Positions 35,451 through 43,847 of a stretch of 64,000 nt of DNA are shown here, in pieces. The notes beneath the pieces are model-generated. The model saw nothing but the letters and a program-made list of their open reading frames with translations. It did not search any database and was not told the DNA's origin. The number at the start of each line of letters is the position of its first letter. The stretch's first letter is position 1. Both the position numbers and the translations under genes were made by a program. Source of the DNA: Nostoc sp. FACHB-892 (lineage in GTDB: Bacteria; Cyanobacteriota; Cyanobacteriia; Cyanobacteriales; Nostocaceae); the NCBI RefSeq assembly GCF_014698795.1, contig NZ_JACJTR010000030.1, positions 1 to 64,000 of the forward strand. The letters are read 5' to 3'.

Positions 35451-36458
35451 TTACTTAAAAGTAGGAGTACGAGCTTCATCTGTTTGCCCAGCGCCGACAT
35501 TAAGAAAAGGACGGCTTTCGACATCATCACTTCAGAAAATCGTCCACTGTGGACTTAAAAAGTGAATTGGTGTAAGTAAGCTGATTCAACACTCTCAGGT
35601 GTATTTTCAGTTCCTATTTGCAAAAGTATCTACAAATATTTTCTGTAGTCAATCTAAAGGTTTTAACTCTGATGGTTAAACTAAAACCCTCTTTCTCGCT
35701 TTTAACTTAAACTTCTTGGAGGATATTTTTTTAGATTTAGTGTCATCTCTTCTATTCATATCTTACACTTACCAAATGACTCCTCCTAAAATCCAATACA
35801 GATTAATGGTTTGAGTCTGTTACTGCTAACTTAAAAGATTGGGTTATCTCACTTGTATTCCGTTTTAATGGGTTGAATTGCATATTCGGCAACTCAAAAC
35901 GAGAAATTCAAAATTAAAAGCTCAATCTTGGCGATTATCCCGGCAATTATGGTATACAAATTAAGTATTTGAATGCTTATTTACATATTCTCAGGTATGG
36001 AAATTCACTTTAAGTCTGTTTTTACGAGACTCAAGCTCGATTTGAGTGGTTATAGAGGTTTTCACTCAAAAAACTTTCAGTCTTCTAGTTGCCTCTGCCC
36101 AAACGGCTACTCTGAAAGCGTGATGAATTATTCTTTTAATAAAGTATTTTTATGACTATAGAGATATGCTTTGAGAATTAAGTTATGAAAAAATGAAAAT
36201 CTTTCTTAACTATCACCGAAATTAGTAATTAACTAGTAATTTTTACGGGTTGGCTCTTGACTAAAAATACATGGTTTGAAATTAGTAAATATTCCATCAA
36301 AAATACAATAAGCCAATAAAATACTGATAAAAGTTGCCTGTTACGTCTTTATACTCTTGCTAAAGTGACAAGTCTTGTCTAAATATGGTTTAGCAATGCC
36401 AAAACCAAAAGATTTATAAGTAATCTAAAATCTGCCAATATAAAGTGCAATAATACCT

Positions 36459-37847
36459 GTGCCTGTGTCTCAACTGCCCTCTCAACCCACTGACAACAAT
36501 AGTAGTGCCGCGACAGATGTCACACCAGTCGTAGCACTTAAAGAACTCGTGGCAAGGTTGCACCGGGAACAAAACAAAATTCAAGATTTGCTAAGTTCTT
36601 TAGGATTTGCCCTGAGAAGTTTCAATAATTTGAATCAGTTTTTGGAGCTGATCCCTCTAATGGCAACAAGAGTGACAGATGCAGACGGTAGCGCCCTGTT
36701 TCTCTACAAAAATGGTCAAGTCAGGTTAGAGCAGTTACATTGGCAAGATAGTGGCCAGCGCAAGAATATCCGCAAAGCGCTAGAAATAGCTAGCAGTCAA
36801 ATCCCAGTTGTATCCAATACTGCCCCTCTAGCCAATACCACCGGGATTTTGGATGACCAGATGCATCGCTATCTGGGGACAGATGTACAAATCTTTGGTA
36901 CAGCGATTCTGGTAAAGCATACAGAACGGGGATGGCTCTATGTCTTAAGCCGTGATCCAGAATATAGTTGGACAGAAACCAGGCAAAAGTTAGTTAGGTT
37001 AGTAGCAGACCAAACAGCCGTAGCGATCGAAAACGATGAACTAGCTGTAGAACTAAGAAAAAAAGAACGCCTAGACCAAGAACTAGAAATTGGTGCAGAA
37101 ATTCAACGGCGACTTCTGCCACGTCAATGTCCCACAATCCCTGGTGTAGTTTTAGCGGCACGCTGTAAACCTGCCAATCGCGTCGGCGGAGACTACTACG
37201 ACTTTATTGCTACCAATCATAATAAGATTCAATCCAAGGCCAAAGACGGTACAGAAACCGGTCGCTGGGGTTTGGTTATTGGAGATGTCATGGGCAAGGG
37301 TGTCCCCGCAGGACTGATTATGACGATGATGCGGGGAATGCTACGCGGTGAAGTGCTACATGGTAATTCCCCAGCCGGAATTCTGCAAAACTTAAATAGA
37401 GTTATGTATGCGGATTTGGAAAATTCTCACCGTTTTATAACGCTATTTTACTCAGAATATAATCCCCACAACCGAATTTTGTCTTATAGCAATGCGGCAC
37501 ACAATCCTCCCTTGTGGTGGCACGCAGCTACGAAAACTGTCAGCCGTTTAGATACTCTAGGAATGTTAATCGGTTTGGATGCTAACAGCCAATACGAAGA
37601 TGCCCAGGCACAGTTAGAACCTGGGGATACAATTATTTATTATACAGATGGCTTGACCGATGCCGCCGCCGCTAGTGGCGATCGCTTCGATGAAGATAAT
37701 TTTGTCACTGGCTTCAATACGGCTTGCAAGTACTGCAATGGGCCACAAGAGATTGTAGATTATCTATTTGACCAAGTTGAGCAATTCATCGGTGCTGATA
37801 AGCAAAACACTGATGATATGACGCTAGTTGTTCTACAAATTTTATAG
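36459..37847 (+). CDS. GAF-domain PP2C-type (SpoIIE/RsbU-like) phosphatase
   Basis: This 462-residue regulatory protein has a GAF-like domain (about 50-195, LGFALRSFNNLNQFLELIPL to VRLVADQTAVAIEND), a short coiled linker (KKERLDQELEIGAEIQRRLL) and a PP2C/SpoIIE phosphatase domain with metal-binding acids in RVGGDYYDFI, GLVIGDVMGKGVPAGL, DTIIYYTDGLTDA and QNTDDMTLVVL. It should dephosphorylate serine/threonine residues, commonly on anti-sigma-factor antagonists. The ligand of the GAF domain is unknown. The start is a GTG at 36459 (MPVSQLP), with a second GTG two codons later. It is a single gene with a terminator 385 bp downstream. Confidence 0.88.
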   Translation: MPVSQLPSQPTDNNSSAATDVTPVVALKELVARLHREQNKIQDLLSSLGFALRSFNNLNQFLELIPLMATRVTDADGSALFLYKNGQVRLEQLHWQDSGQRKNIRKALEIASSQIPVVSNTAPLANTTGILDDQMHRYLGTDVQIFGTAILVKHTERGWLYVLSRDPEYSWTETRQKLVRLVADQTAVAIENDELAVELRKKERLDQELEIGAEIQRRLLPRQCPTIPGVVLAARCKPANRVGGDYYDFIATNHNKIQSKAKDGTETGRWGLVIGDVMGKGVPAGLIMTMMRGMLRGEVLHGNSPAGILQNLNRVMYADLENSHRFITLFYSEYNPHNRILSYSNAAHNPPLWWHAATKTVSRLDTLGMLIGLDANSQYEDAQAQLEPGDTIIYYTDGLTDAAAASGDRFDEDNFVTGFNTACKYCNGPQEIVDYLFDQVEQFIGADKQNTDDMTLVVLQIL

Positions 37848-38395
37848 TTATTAGCCATTTTTGCTTGGTCAAGTCATGATTAAACCGATGGTGACTGAGA
37901 ATTCACCATACTAAATTTAATTTTTTCTTTATTTTTTCTTTGACTTGCCGTAGCGATCGCCCAAATGGTCGCACATCAACCTTTTTTGAGATTCGTTTAT
38001 ATTCAGCCTTTAGGAGGATACATAAAAAATGATCCTTACAATACTTTTCTCTTAAAGTAAAAACTATATATTTTGCACATCTAGCACAGTAGGAAACGCC
38101 GAGGGAGAGACTAGGTAAAAGGTACAAGGTAAAAAGTAAAAGGTAAATTTACTTCTTCATTTTTGCTTTCTTTCTATCCTTGTGGCGCAAGCATTTCGCC
38201 TGCTCTCCCTTAGCGTTTTAATTTTTCTTTTCTCCGCCGTAGTAAGTTCACAACAGCTACGACGGAGTTTTGCTTTCTTTATCTCTTACGCCTAGACTTG
38301 GCTTTTTAGATCTCCTTGGTATTTAAGTAAATAACCTTCATTTAATGATTTGTCAAGATATTTCTGAAAATATTTTAGTTAAAGAATTCAAATAA
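37848..38395. other. 548-bp convergent gap
   Basis: The space between the phosphatase and the convergent ankyrin gene contains a purine-rich stretch (GGTAAAAGGT repeats near 38114-38145) and one clear terminator hairpin, but no gene that I can support. Confidence 0.55.
38232..38271 (+). terminator. Rho-independent terminator
   Basis: CTCCGCCGTAG (38232-38242) pairs with CTACGACGGAG (38257-38267) at 10 of 11 positions plus a G-U, loop of 14 bases, followed by TTTTGCTTTCTTT. The T-rich tail is on the plus strand, so it serves the phosphatase gene. Confidence 0.7.
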
Positions 38396-39679
38396 CTATT
38401 CTTGCGCCCCAGCTTTTTGTAGACTCCGCACCACATTCTTATAACCATTGAATTCTGCAATCATCAAAGCAGTATAACCACCCCGGTTTTTCAAATTCAT
38501 ATCTGCCCCAGCTTGTAATAATACCTGTACAATTTCGCTGTAACCTGCTGAGGCAGCCCACATTAATGCTGTTGCCCTTGCTGAGTCTTGAAAATTCACA
38601 TCTGCCCCCTTTGCCAGCAGCAAATGTATTATCTCTGTGTGCTTGCGTTCGGTTGCCTTGCTCAAAGCAGTTTTGCCATCATCGCCCGGAGTGTTGGCAT
38701 CAGCACCATAGTCTAGCAGCACTTTCACTGTTTGGGTGTGCCCCTGTGATGCAGCCAGCGTCAAAGGTACTTCGCCAAGGTTTTTCTCAGTAATATCTGC
38801 CCCAGAACGCAGCAGTGCCTCAACGATATGGCTGTGCCCCTGCAATGCTGCTACAAGCAGTGGCGTATCACCCAGGTGGTTCCTAATTTGGACATTTGCA
38901 CCCTTATTAAGTAACACTTGCACGACATCAATGTAGCCTTCTACAACGGCAAGGTGTAGGGCAGTTTCACCATCTTGGTCTTGGAGATTAATTTCAGCAC
39001 CTCGATCTAGTAAAGCTGCTGCGATCGCACTATGTCCAGTAGCAGCTGCTGCCGATAGGGCAGTTCCACCATCAGCGTTTTTCACATTCACATCAGCCCC
39101 TGCTGCTAGCAGTGCTTCTACAACCTCCAAATGTCCCAAATCTGCCGCTAATGTTAAGAGTGTCTCACCCTCCTGATCTCGAATATCGACATCGACGCCA
39201 GTTTGGAGAATTGCTTGTAAAACTTCTATTTTTCCGTGCTTAACGGCAAGTTTCAACGCAGTATCATCATCTTGGTCTGCGATATTCACCTTTGCACCAG
39301 CAGCCAATAAGGCTCGCACTATATCGACATGGCCTTTGAGTACAGCTGCCATTAAAGCTGTGCTGCCATCTTCATTAGTGGCATTTACATCAGCACCTTT
39401 AGATAGTAAAAGCTGTACAATGTCAAGCTGTTTGGCACTAGCCGCCAACATTAAAGCCGTCAAACCATAGAGTTTTCTGGGCAAGTTGATATTTGCCCCA
39501 GCATCTAATAGCGATCGCACAATTTCGGTGTAGCCTAAATTGGCAGCAAACATTAATGCTGTCGTGCCTTGGCGATCACACGCGTCCACACTCGCACCAG
39601 CAGCTAGTAGGGCACACAGATGCTTGATATCCCCGTTTTTAGCCGCTTTTAGCAGCAAAGTATCATTGTTTTCAGTCAT
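38396..39679 (-). CDS. Ankyrin repeat protein, 13 repeats
   Basis: The protein is almost entirely made of 33-residue ankyrin units; I count thirteen from NDTLLLKAAKNGDIKHLCAL to TALMIAEFNGYKNVVRSL. Each follows the usual pattern (G-TALMLAA--GH-DIV--LL--GADVN). There is no signal peptide, enzymatic domain or membrane helix, so it is probably a cytoplasmic protein-binding scaffold. I place the start at ATG 39679 (MTENNDTLLLKAAK), preceded by GGGGGATC; an ATG at 39772 would add 31 residues unlike the family. Confidence 0.9.
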   Translation of the reverse strand: MTENNDTLLLKAAKNGDIKHLCALLAAGASVDACDRQGTTALMFAANLGYTEIVRSLLDAGANINLPRKLYGLTALMLAASAKQLDIVQLLLSKGADVNATNEDGSTALMAAVLKGHVDIVRALLAAGAKVNIADQDDDTALKLAVKHGKIEVLQAILQTGVDVDIRDQEGETLLTLAADLGHLEVVEALLAAGADVNVKNADGGTALSAAAATGHSAIAAALLDRGAEINLQDQDGETALHLAVVEGYIDVVQVLLNKGANVQIRNHLGDTPLLVAALQGHSHIVEALLRSGADITEKNLGEVPLTLAASQGHTQTVKVLLDYGADANTPGDDGKTALSKATERKHTEIIHLLLAKGADVNFQDSARATALMWAASAGYSEIVQVLLQAGADMNLKNRGGYTALMIAEFNGYKNVVRSLQKAGAQE

Positions 39680-39974
39680 GGATGAGATCCCCCACAGGGG
39701 TTTTGTTCGTCTACCCTCAAAATTTAGTCTGAGATTGTTTATCCACTTTGGCAAGAGGGTTATACAATTCAAAATTCAAAATTTTAATTTAAAATTTAAT
39801 AAATTCAGTCTTGGCAACCATTCTGGCTATTGACTTGATGCAAATTAAACTGAGGGAGGCTTCACTCTTCTGTTTTCTCGTCTTTCTCAGCCTCTTTTAG
39901 CTTGTGCAACTTTAAGCACAGGAAATAGAGTTATGCTAATTTTTATGAAGATTTAATGATTGGGCGAGAACACT

Positions 39975-40445
39975 ATGAGTCTGGAACTTTCTGCATCGGT
40001 GAAATATTGGCTGAACTTCTTTCATCCGGTGCTCATGTGGGCGCTATTAGTACTCTCAATTTATGCTGCTTACTTGGGGCTGCAACTACAGCGTACCAGA
40101 AATGCTCAGGGGGAAGAAAAGAAAGAACTGGTTAAAGGTAGATATAACGTTAGACACTACCAAATTGGATCTATACTCCTAGCTTTGATGGTGGTAGGTG
40201 CGATCGGAGGAATGGGTGTCACTTACATCAATAATGGCAAGTTATTTGTCGGGCCTCACCTGCTAGCAGGACTAGGCATGACGGGTCTGATTGCATTTTC
40301 TGCTGCTTTGTCGCCTTATATGCAAAAAGGGGCAAATTGGGCGCGTGCAACTCACATTTTGCTAAATTTCACGCTTTTGGGACTTTTTGCTTGGCAGGCT
40401 GTTACTGGCGTGCAAATTGTCCAAAGAATTCTCACTAAAGCTTAG
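39975..40445 (+). CDS. DUF4079 membrane protein
   Basis: This is a 156-residue membrane protein with four hydrophobic helices: FFHPVLMWALLVLSIYAAYL, ILLALMVVGAIGGMGVTYI, LLAGLGMTGLIAFSAALSPY and ILLNFTLLGLFAWQAVTGV. Conserved histidines in HPVLM, RHYQIG, GPHLLAG and THILL resemble haem-binding positions of cytochrome b561-like families. DUF4079 is restricted to oxygenic phototrophs and its role is unknown. I chose ATG 39975 (MSLELSASVKYW) over the TTG at 39960. Confidence 0.85.
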   Translation: MSLELSASVKYWLNFFHPVLMWALLVLSIYAAYLGLQLQRTRNAQGEEKKELVKGRYNVRHYQIGSILLALMVVGAIGGMGVTYINNGKLFVGPHLLAGLGMTGLIAFSAALSPYMQKGANWARATHILLNFTLLGLFAWQAVTGVQIVQRILTKA

Positions 40446-40498
40446 TCATTTGTCATTTGTCATTTGTCATTTGTCATTAATTTTTGACAAATGACAAA
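40445..40498. terminator. Bidirectional hairpin built from GTCATTT heptamers
   Basis: Four GTCATTT heptamers and one GTCATTA (40445-40479) run into a perfect 14-bp stem: TTTGTCATTTGTCA (40463-40476), 8-base loop, TGACAAATGACAAA (40485-40498). It lies exactly between the convergent DUF4079 and DUF1997 genes and overlaps the last base of the former's stop codon, so it probably ends transcription from both sides. Confidence 0.7.
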
Positions 40499-40509
40499 GA
40501 ACTGTTGGC

Positions 40510-41184
40510 TCACCGTTTTTGCTTAGAATTAGCAGGAAATGGTATTTCCAAAGATTTATGAAAATCTTCTTGAACTTTGCGAGTTAAGCGGCGGGAGACT
40601 TGACGGACAATTTGGTTAAGTAAGCGATCGCCTGTAGATTGAATTATAGATTTGGGTAATCGCTGAATAAACTTAGGAAAGTGCAAATCAACTATTAAAT
40701 CCAATTCCCATTCAACTCTTGTAACCTCACCAATGCTAGTAGAAGTATTGTTTTCTATTAACTGTAGAGATGCCCGATAGTCTACGTCATAACCAGGCGG
40801 TTGGTAATCAGGAATAGGGATTGTACGGATGCGGTAAATACCCTCATCCGGGGGCAACAATTCCAAACCAATTTTTGGTTCTACATCATAACCAAAAGCA
40901 CCAAAACGACCAATTACTAAAGCGTAGCCATTTTCCCCAAGTAATTGCACCTTCATGGGTTCAGCGCAACGGGAAAACCATGAGGCGTGATTATTAAGAT
41001 ACTCAGCAACCTTCTCTGCTGGGGCAGGCATTTCCATAAAATCTTGATAACGACCATAAAATTTTGTGACCGTCGCTACATTTGCTTCTATTAATGTGTC
41101 CTCGGCTGCTTCTTGGCTGGAGGCTACAGGTAAAACTGCTTCTGTTATTTCCCAGGATTTATATTCGCTTTGTCTTGAAAGCAT
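40510..41184 (-). CDS. DUF1997 protein
   Basis: The 224-residue protein has the DUF1997 pattern: FMEMPAPAEKVAEYLNNHAS, the GRFGAFGYDVEPKIGLELLP block and VEWELDLIVDLHFPKFIQRL. The fold resembles START/SRPBCC-like lipid-binding domains of the polyketide-cyclase superfamily. The family occurs in cyanobacteria and chloroplasts; function unknown. No signal peptide is seen. It is convergent with DUF4079 and divergent from the SDR gene. Confidence 0.85.
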   Translation of the reverse strand: MLSRQSEYKSWEITEAVLPVASSQEAAEDTLIEANVATVTKFYGRYQDFMEMPAPAEKVAEYLNNHASWFSRCAEPMKVQLLGENGYALVIGRFGAFGYDVEPKIGLELLPPDEGIYRIRTIPIPDYQPPGYDVDYRASLQLIENNTSTSIGEVTRVEWELDLIVDLHFPKFIQRLPKSIIQSTGDRLLNQIVRQVSRRLTRKVQEDFHKSLEIPFPANSKQKR

Positions 41185-41362
41185 AAATGCATTAATGTAT
41201 ACTTTGGCGTTCGTCTATATCAATAATTCCCCACGTGCCTGGGTGATTTCGCACTCATATCTCATTTTTACCGAAACCTCATTAATCTGCCATCAGCTCC
41301 ATAGAATTACTAAAATAAAGAACTGAACAAGCACACAATAGTTTCCCAGGATAGCATTTCTC

Positions 41363-42022
41363 ATGAAAGCATTTGTAGCAGGGGCAACGGGTGAAACAGG
41401 TCGCCGGATTGTGCAAGAGTTGATAGCGCGGAATATTCCCGTCAGAGCCTTGGTGAGGGATATAGAAAAAGCTAGGGGTATTCTATCTCCTGAAGCCGAA
41501 TTAGTAGTAGGTGACGTGTTACAACCACAAAGTTTAAATGCTGCGTTGGGAGATAGCACAGTTTTGTTGGTTGCCACTGGTGCAAAACCTAGCTTTGACC
41601 CCACTGGCCCCTATAAAGTAGATTTTGAAGGGACTAAGAATCTAGTAGAAGCTGCTAGGGCAAAGGGAATTGAGCATTTTGTCTTAGTTTCTTCTTTGTG
41701 TACTTCGCAGTTATTCCATCCACTGAACTTGTTTTGGCTGATTTTAGTGTGGAAAAAACAAGCTGAAGAGTATATCCAGAAAAGTGGTCTTACCTATACG
41801 ATTGTGCGACCTGGTGGGTTGAAAAATGAAGATAATACCGACGCGATCGTGATGCAGAGTGCTGATACACTGTTTGACGGTAGCATCCCCAGGCAAAAAG
41901 TCGCCCAAGTTGCTGTTGAGGCGCTGTTTGAAGGAGATGCACGCAATAAAATTGTCGAAATTGTTGCCAAACCTGAAGCTACTTCCAAAACTTTTGGTGA
42001 GTTATTTGCTAACGTCGCGTAA
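41363..42022 (+). CDS. Atypical SDR-family NAD(P)-binding protein
   Basis: The 219-residue protein opens with the nucleotide-binding loop FVAGATGETGRRIVQEL (GATGETG at residues 7-13), then ALVRDIEKARGIL and VEAARAKGIEHFVLVSSLCT, and YTIVRPGGLKNED. It belongs to the atypical SDRs close to Tic62/Ycf39-type proteins, which lack the classical YxxxK pair and often act as NAD(P)H-binding regulators or assembly factors. The substrate is unknown. It is a single gene on the plus strand. Confidence 0.88.
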   Translation: MKAFVAGATGETGRRIVQELIARNIPVRALVRDIEKARGILSPEAELVVGDVLQPQSLNAALGDSTVLLVATGAKPSFDPTGPYKVDFEGTKNLVEAARAKGIEHFVLVSSLCTSQLFHPLNLFWLILVWKKQAEEYIQKSGLTYTIVRPGGLKNEDNTDAIVMQSADTLFDGSIPRQKVAQVAVEALFEGDARNKIVEIVAKPEATSKTFGELFANVA

Positions 42023-42078
42023 TCAACCAGTGGGGAGTTAGGGTTAAAACTCTTTTGCTTGGATACAACACGGGCTTT

Positions 42079-42099
42079 GGGCACAGCAATGCTGTGCCC
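42079..42099. repeat. Dispersed GGGCACAGC hairpin
   Basis: GGGCACAGC, loop AAT, GCTGTGCCC forms a perfect 9-bp stem. It is followed by CCTACGA and matches a common intergenic cyanobacterial repeat. It may act as the 3' hairpin of the SDR transcript. Confidence 0.7.
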
Positions 42100-42195
42100 C
42101 TACGAACAGGCGGTCTGTATTAGAGTGAACTTTGCCAGAATGAGTTCGTCGATGATTTTTGTGAGCAAAAAGAGCGAATTTGAAGGAGTCGGACT

Positions 42196-42921
42196 CTGAA
42201 AGGCTTTAAATTCAAAGGTGTTGAAAAACTTATTGGGCCAATAGCCGCGCTTCTTGGCTTTGTGTATTTGTTTCAATGGTATATTGGAGACTTGCGATCG
42301 CCTTCTGATCCCATCTTTGCAGTTAAACAGCCGCCTTTGGTAATGAAAAAGGGCGACCCCTATATCCGCGCTTTAATGCGAACCATCTCGGCGAGTGAAG
42401 CCAGTGGTAATCGTCCCTATTCGCTGTTATATGGTGGACAGCAAGTCAACGACCTTAGTCGGCATCCTGAGATATGCGTCACAATTGTTACAGGGCCAAA
42501 TACAGGTAATTGTTCTACGGCTGCTGGCAGATATCAAATTATCAATATTACTTGGTATCGTTTAGCCCCCCTTTATCACCCAAATCCAATGCAAATGATG
42601 TTTTGGACTGCTTATAGTTTTGAAGCAGAATATCAAGATGTAGTTGTTTACCGTTGGCTAAATGATTCTAAAGTTTGGGGAACAGATATTTCTCAACTGT
42701 TGCGTCAGGGAAAGTTAAATGATGTTTTGCGGCGACTCTCTCCCACCTGGACAAGTCTAGGATATGGTATAGAAACTAATTCTGTTAGTAGCTCTTTACC
42801 TAAGATTTATCAGAAAATGTTGCAAGAGGAATTAACCGCAGTTAAGCAACTAAAAACCCCAAATTCGACACCATCCCCAACTCCTTCTAGCAATGCAGTA
42901 AAGAAGTTGCCAAAGCAGTGA
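42196..42921 (+). CDS. Membrane-anchored lysozyme-like muramidase (GH24/GH104 type)
   Basis: The catalytic domain contains YIRALMRTISASEASGN with the candidate catalytic Glu, YGGQQVNDLSRHPEI, and TAAGRYQIINITWYRL, which match phage-endolysin-like muramidases that cleave peptidoglycan. The first standard start is GTG 42262, but the frame is open to CTG 42196, which has AAGGAG seven bases upstream and adds KGFKFKGVEKLIGPIAALLG, completing a transmembrane helix (LIGPIAALLGFVYLFQWYIG). I therefore place the start at CTG. The C-terminus is Pro/Ser/Thr rich (NSTPSPTPSSN). It is likely an inner-membrane anchored, periplasm-facing wall enzyme. Confidence 0.75.
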   Translation: MKGFKFKGVEKLIGPIAALLGFVYLFQWYIGDLRSPSDPIFAVKQPPLVMKKGDPYIRALMRTISASEASGNRPYSLLYGGQQVNDLSRHPEICVTIVTGPNTGNCSTAAGRYQIINITWYRLAPLYHPNPMQMMFWTAYSFEAEYQDVVVYRWLNDSKVWGTDISQLLRQGKLNDVLRRLSPTWTSLGYGIETNSVSSSLPKIYQKMLQEELTAVKQLKTPNSTPSPTPSSNAVKKLPKQ

Positions 42922-42928
42922 AGCTATC

Positions 42929-43750
42929 CTAATTTTTAACTTGCTGCATAGAAAAATTTTTAATATTTTCCACAAATGCCAAGGTATTTTCAAAGTGGAT
43001 ATTATGTCCAGCATTATTAATTATTTTTAGTTGAGCAAATTTACAGATTTGAGCCATTTCTGTATTAATAGATATAAATTTTTCATCATATTCACCGACT
43101 AGTAAGAGCACAGGGATTTTATTTTCTTGTAGCTTTTTCCACAAAGAAGGTTGGCATCCAGTTCCCATGAAGCGTAATGATTTATCTAATTCTTGTGGAT
43201 TATTTTGCAACCGACTTTCTATCATGCGATCGTATTCTGGATGATTTTTTATAGAGCCAAAAATCGACTGATTGTACCAATTTGAAAGAAAAGCAGCAAA
43301 ATCAGTTTGAATAATACTTCTGCTTAATTTTTTAGCTATTTGAGCATCACGTCTAACTCGTTCTAATCGTTCTGCTTCTGTTGCTAAACCTGGGGAAGCT
43401 GATTCTAATACAACTTTAATAAAACGTTCTGGAAAATGTAGAGTTAGATATAAAGCCAATCTTCCGCCCATTGAATAACCAATTAAGTAGCATTTATCTA
43501 TTTTTAATTCATCTAATAAATTGATGATGGCTTGAGCAGTGGGTTGTATTGTATAGTATTCATCACTTCCTAAAACTTGGGTTTTGCCATGCCCGGGTAA
43601 ATCAAGGGTGAAATAAGAAAAGTCTTCAGTTAGTATTTTTATAGCTTCATCGAATTCATTAATGTTTCCCATGAAGCCATGTAATAAAAGAATTAGAGGT
43701 TTGTTTATATTAATATTTAAATAATAGTTAAATTTATATTTTAAAGTCAT
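42929..43750 (-). CDS. menH: SHCHC synthase MenH of phylloquinone synthesis
   Basis: This is a 273-residue alpha/beta hydrolase. Motifs are ILLLHGFMGNINEF (oxyanion loop), TLDLPGHGKT, the nucleophile elbow LIGYSMGGRLALYL with Ser93, VGEYDEKF for the acid and NAGHNIHFEN for the histidine. MenH eliminates pyruvate from SEPHCHC to give SHCHC in phylloquinone (vitamin K1) biosynthesis, needed for photosystem I. The region is more AT-rich than neighbours. A CPBP protease gene lies upstream on the same strand (97 bp). Confidence 0.85.
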   Translation of the reverse strand: MTLKYKFNYYLNININKPLILLLHGFMGNINEFDEAIKILTEDFSYFTLDLPGHGKTQVLGSDEYYTIQPTAQAIINLLDELKIDKCYLIGYSMGGRLALYLTLHFPERFIKVVLESASPGLATEAERLERVRRDAQIAKKLSRSIIQTDFAAFLSNWYNQSIFGSIKNHPEYDRMIESRLQNNPQELDKSLRFMGTGCQPSLWKKLQENKIPVLLLVGEYDEKFISINTEMAQICKFAQLKIINNAGHNIHFENTLAFVENIKNFSMQQVKN

Positions 43751-43847
43751 TTTTAAAAGAGATATTTAAAGTCTCAGTTGATATTATTTTTCATTACTAG
43801 TAGAGCAAAGCAGAATGTTCTCAGATATTGAGAAGACAAAAGGAGAG

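Larger units (their letters stand above)
34963..36458. other. 1.5-kb gap between ftsY and the PP2C gene
   Basis: No credible protein gene is seen. The left part has a long hairpin (35121-35162) and a cluster of nested helices (about 35220-35450) annotated separately. From about 35560 to 36458 the sequence is AT-rich with no recognisable feature apart from the probable promoter of the phosphatase gene. Confidence 0.6.

Noticed and set aside
35334..35558. Two overlapping 64-74 residue frames after ftsY
   Set aside because: Composition is random, there are no family motifs, and they overlap the strong RNA helices better explained as structured RNA or repeat.
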